5,512 nucleotides of DNA, taken from assembly GCA_016764835.1 (NCBI GenBank), contig JAESRD010000315.1, forward strand, positions 1 to 5,512, given 5' to 3'. Below, in pieces: positions 5,491 through 5,512 of the stretch. The notes beneath the pieces were generated by a model. That model was not told where the DNA came from. It saw only the letters and a list, made by a program, of their open reading frames with translations, and searched no databases. Source of the DNA: Paracoccaceae bacterium. Its GTDB lineage: Bacteria; Pseudomonadota; Alphaproteobacteria; Rhodobacterales; Rhodobacteraceae. Each line of letters starts with the position of its first letter. Within the stretch, counting starts at the first letter, position 1. Made by a program: the position numbers and the translations under genes.

Positions 5491-5512
5491 TTGAGGCTGA
5501 TCATTTAGATGT

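Overview
The window reads as ordinary chromosomal sequence from a moderately GC-rich Gram-negative bacterium. The protein styles (an EttA-type ABC-F protein, a 416-residue M29 aminopeptidase, a P-loop sulfotransferase of the Sulfotransfer_4 type, a YghZ-type aldo-keto reductase and a cytoplasmic GH43 xylosidase) suggest an alphaproteobacterium, possibly of the Rhodobacterales. This placement rests on overall protein style, not on a marker gene, so it is tentative. No RNA gene, mobile element, CRISPR array or phage gene was seen.

Layout: (1) 1-626, minus strand: the N-terminal 208 codons of ettA, cut by the window edge. (2) 627-773: a divergent intergenic region with the ettA and aminopeptidase ribosome binding sites and a weak candidate ettA promoter. 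(3) 774-2024, plus strand: a complete M29 metallo-aminopeptidase with all expected metal ligands. (4) 2035-2646, minus strand: a small sulfotransferase-family protein, converging on the aminopeptidase with only 10 bp between the stop codons. (5) 2647-2814: a divergent control region unusually rich in palindromes. (6) 2815-3846 and 3850-5457, plus strand: a two-gene operon of an L-glyceraldehyde-3-phosphate reductase-like aldo-keto reductase and a GH43 beta-xylosidase, 3 bp apart. (7) 5458-5512: a short tail with a weak terminator-like repeat and a perfect -35-like hexamer, probably leading to another gene beyond the window.

The functional core is the reductase-xylosidase pair. The xylosidase has no signal peptide, so it should cleave short beta-xylosides or arabino/xylo-oligosaccharides after import. 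The reductase may handle an aldehyde or aldose arising from this catabolism, or protect against reactive aldehydes; its substrate cannot be read from the sequence. A TTGACA box followed directly by a perfect 12-bp palindrome upstream of the pair suggests repression by a dedicated regulator, which is not encoded here. The ettA and aminopeptidase genes look like housekeeping translation and peptide-turnover functions. I found no convincing wholly new system. The most interesting material is the palindrome cluster at 2672-2769 and the tight coupling of an AKR14-type reductase to a hemicellulose glycosidase.
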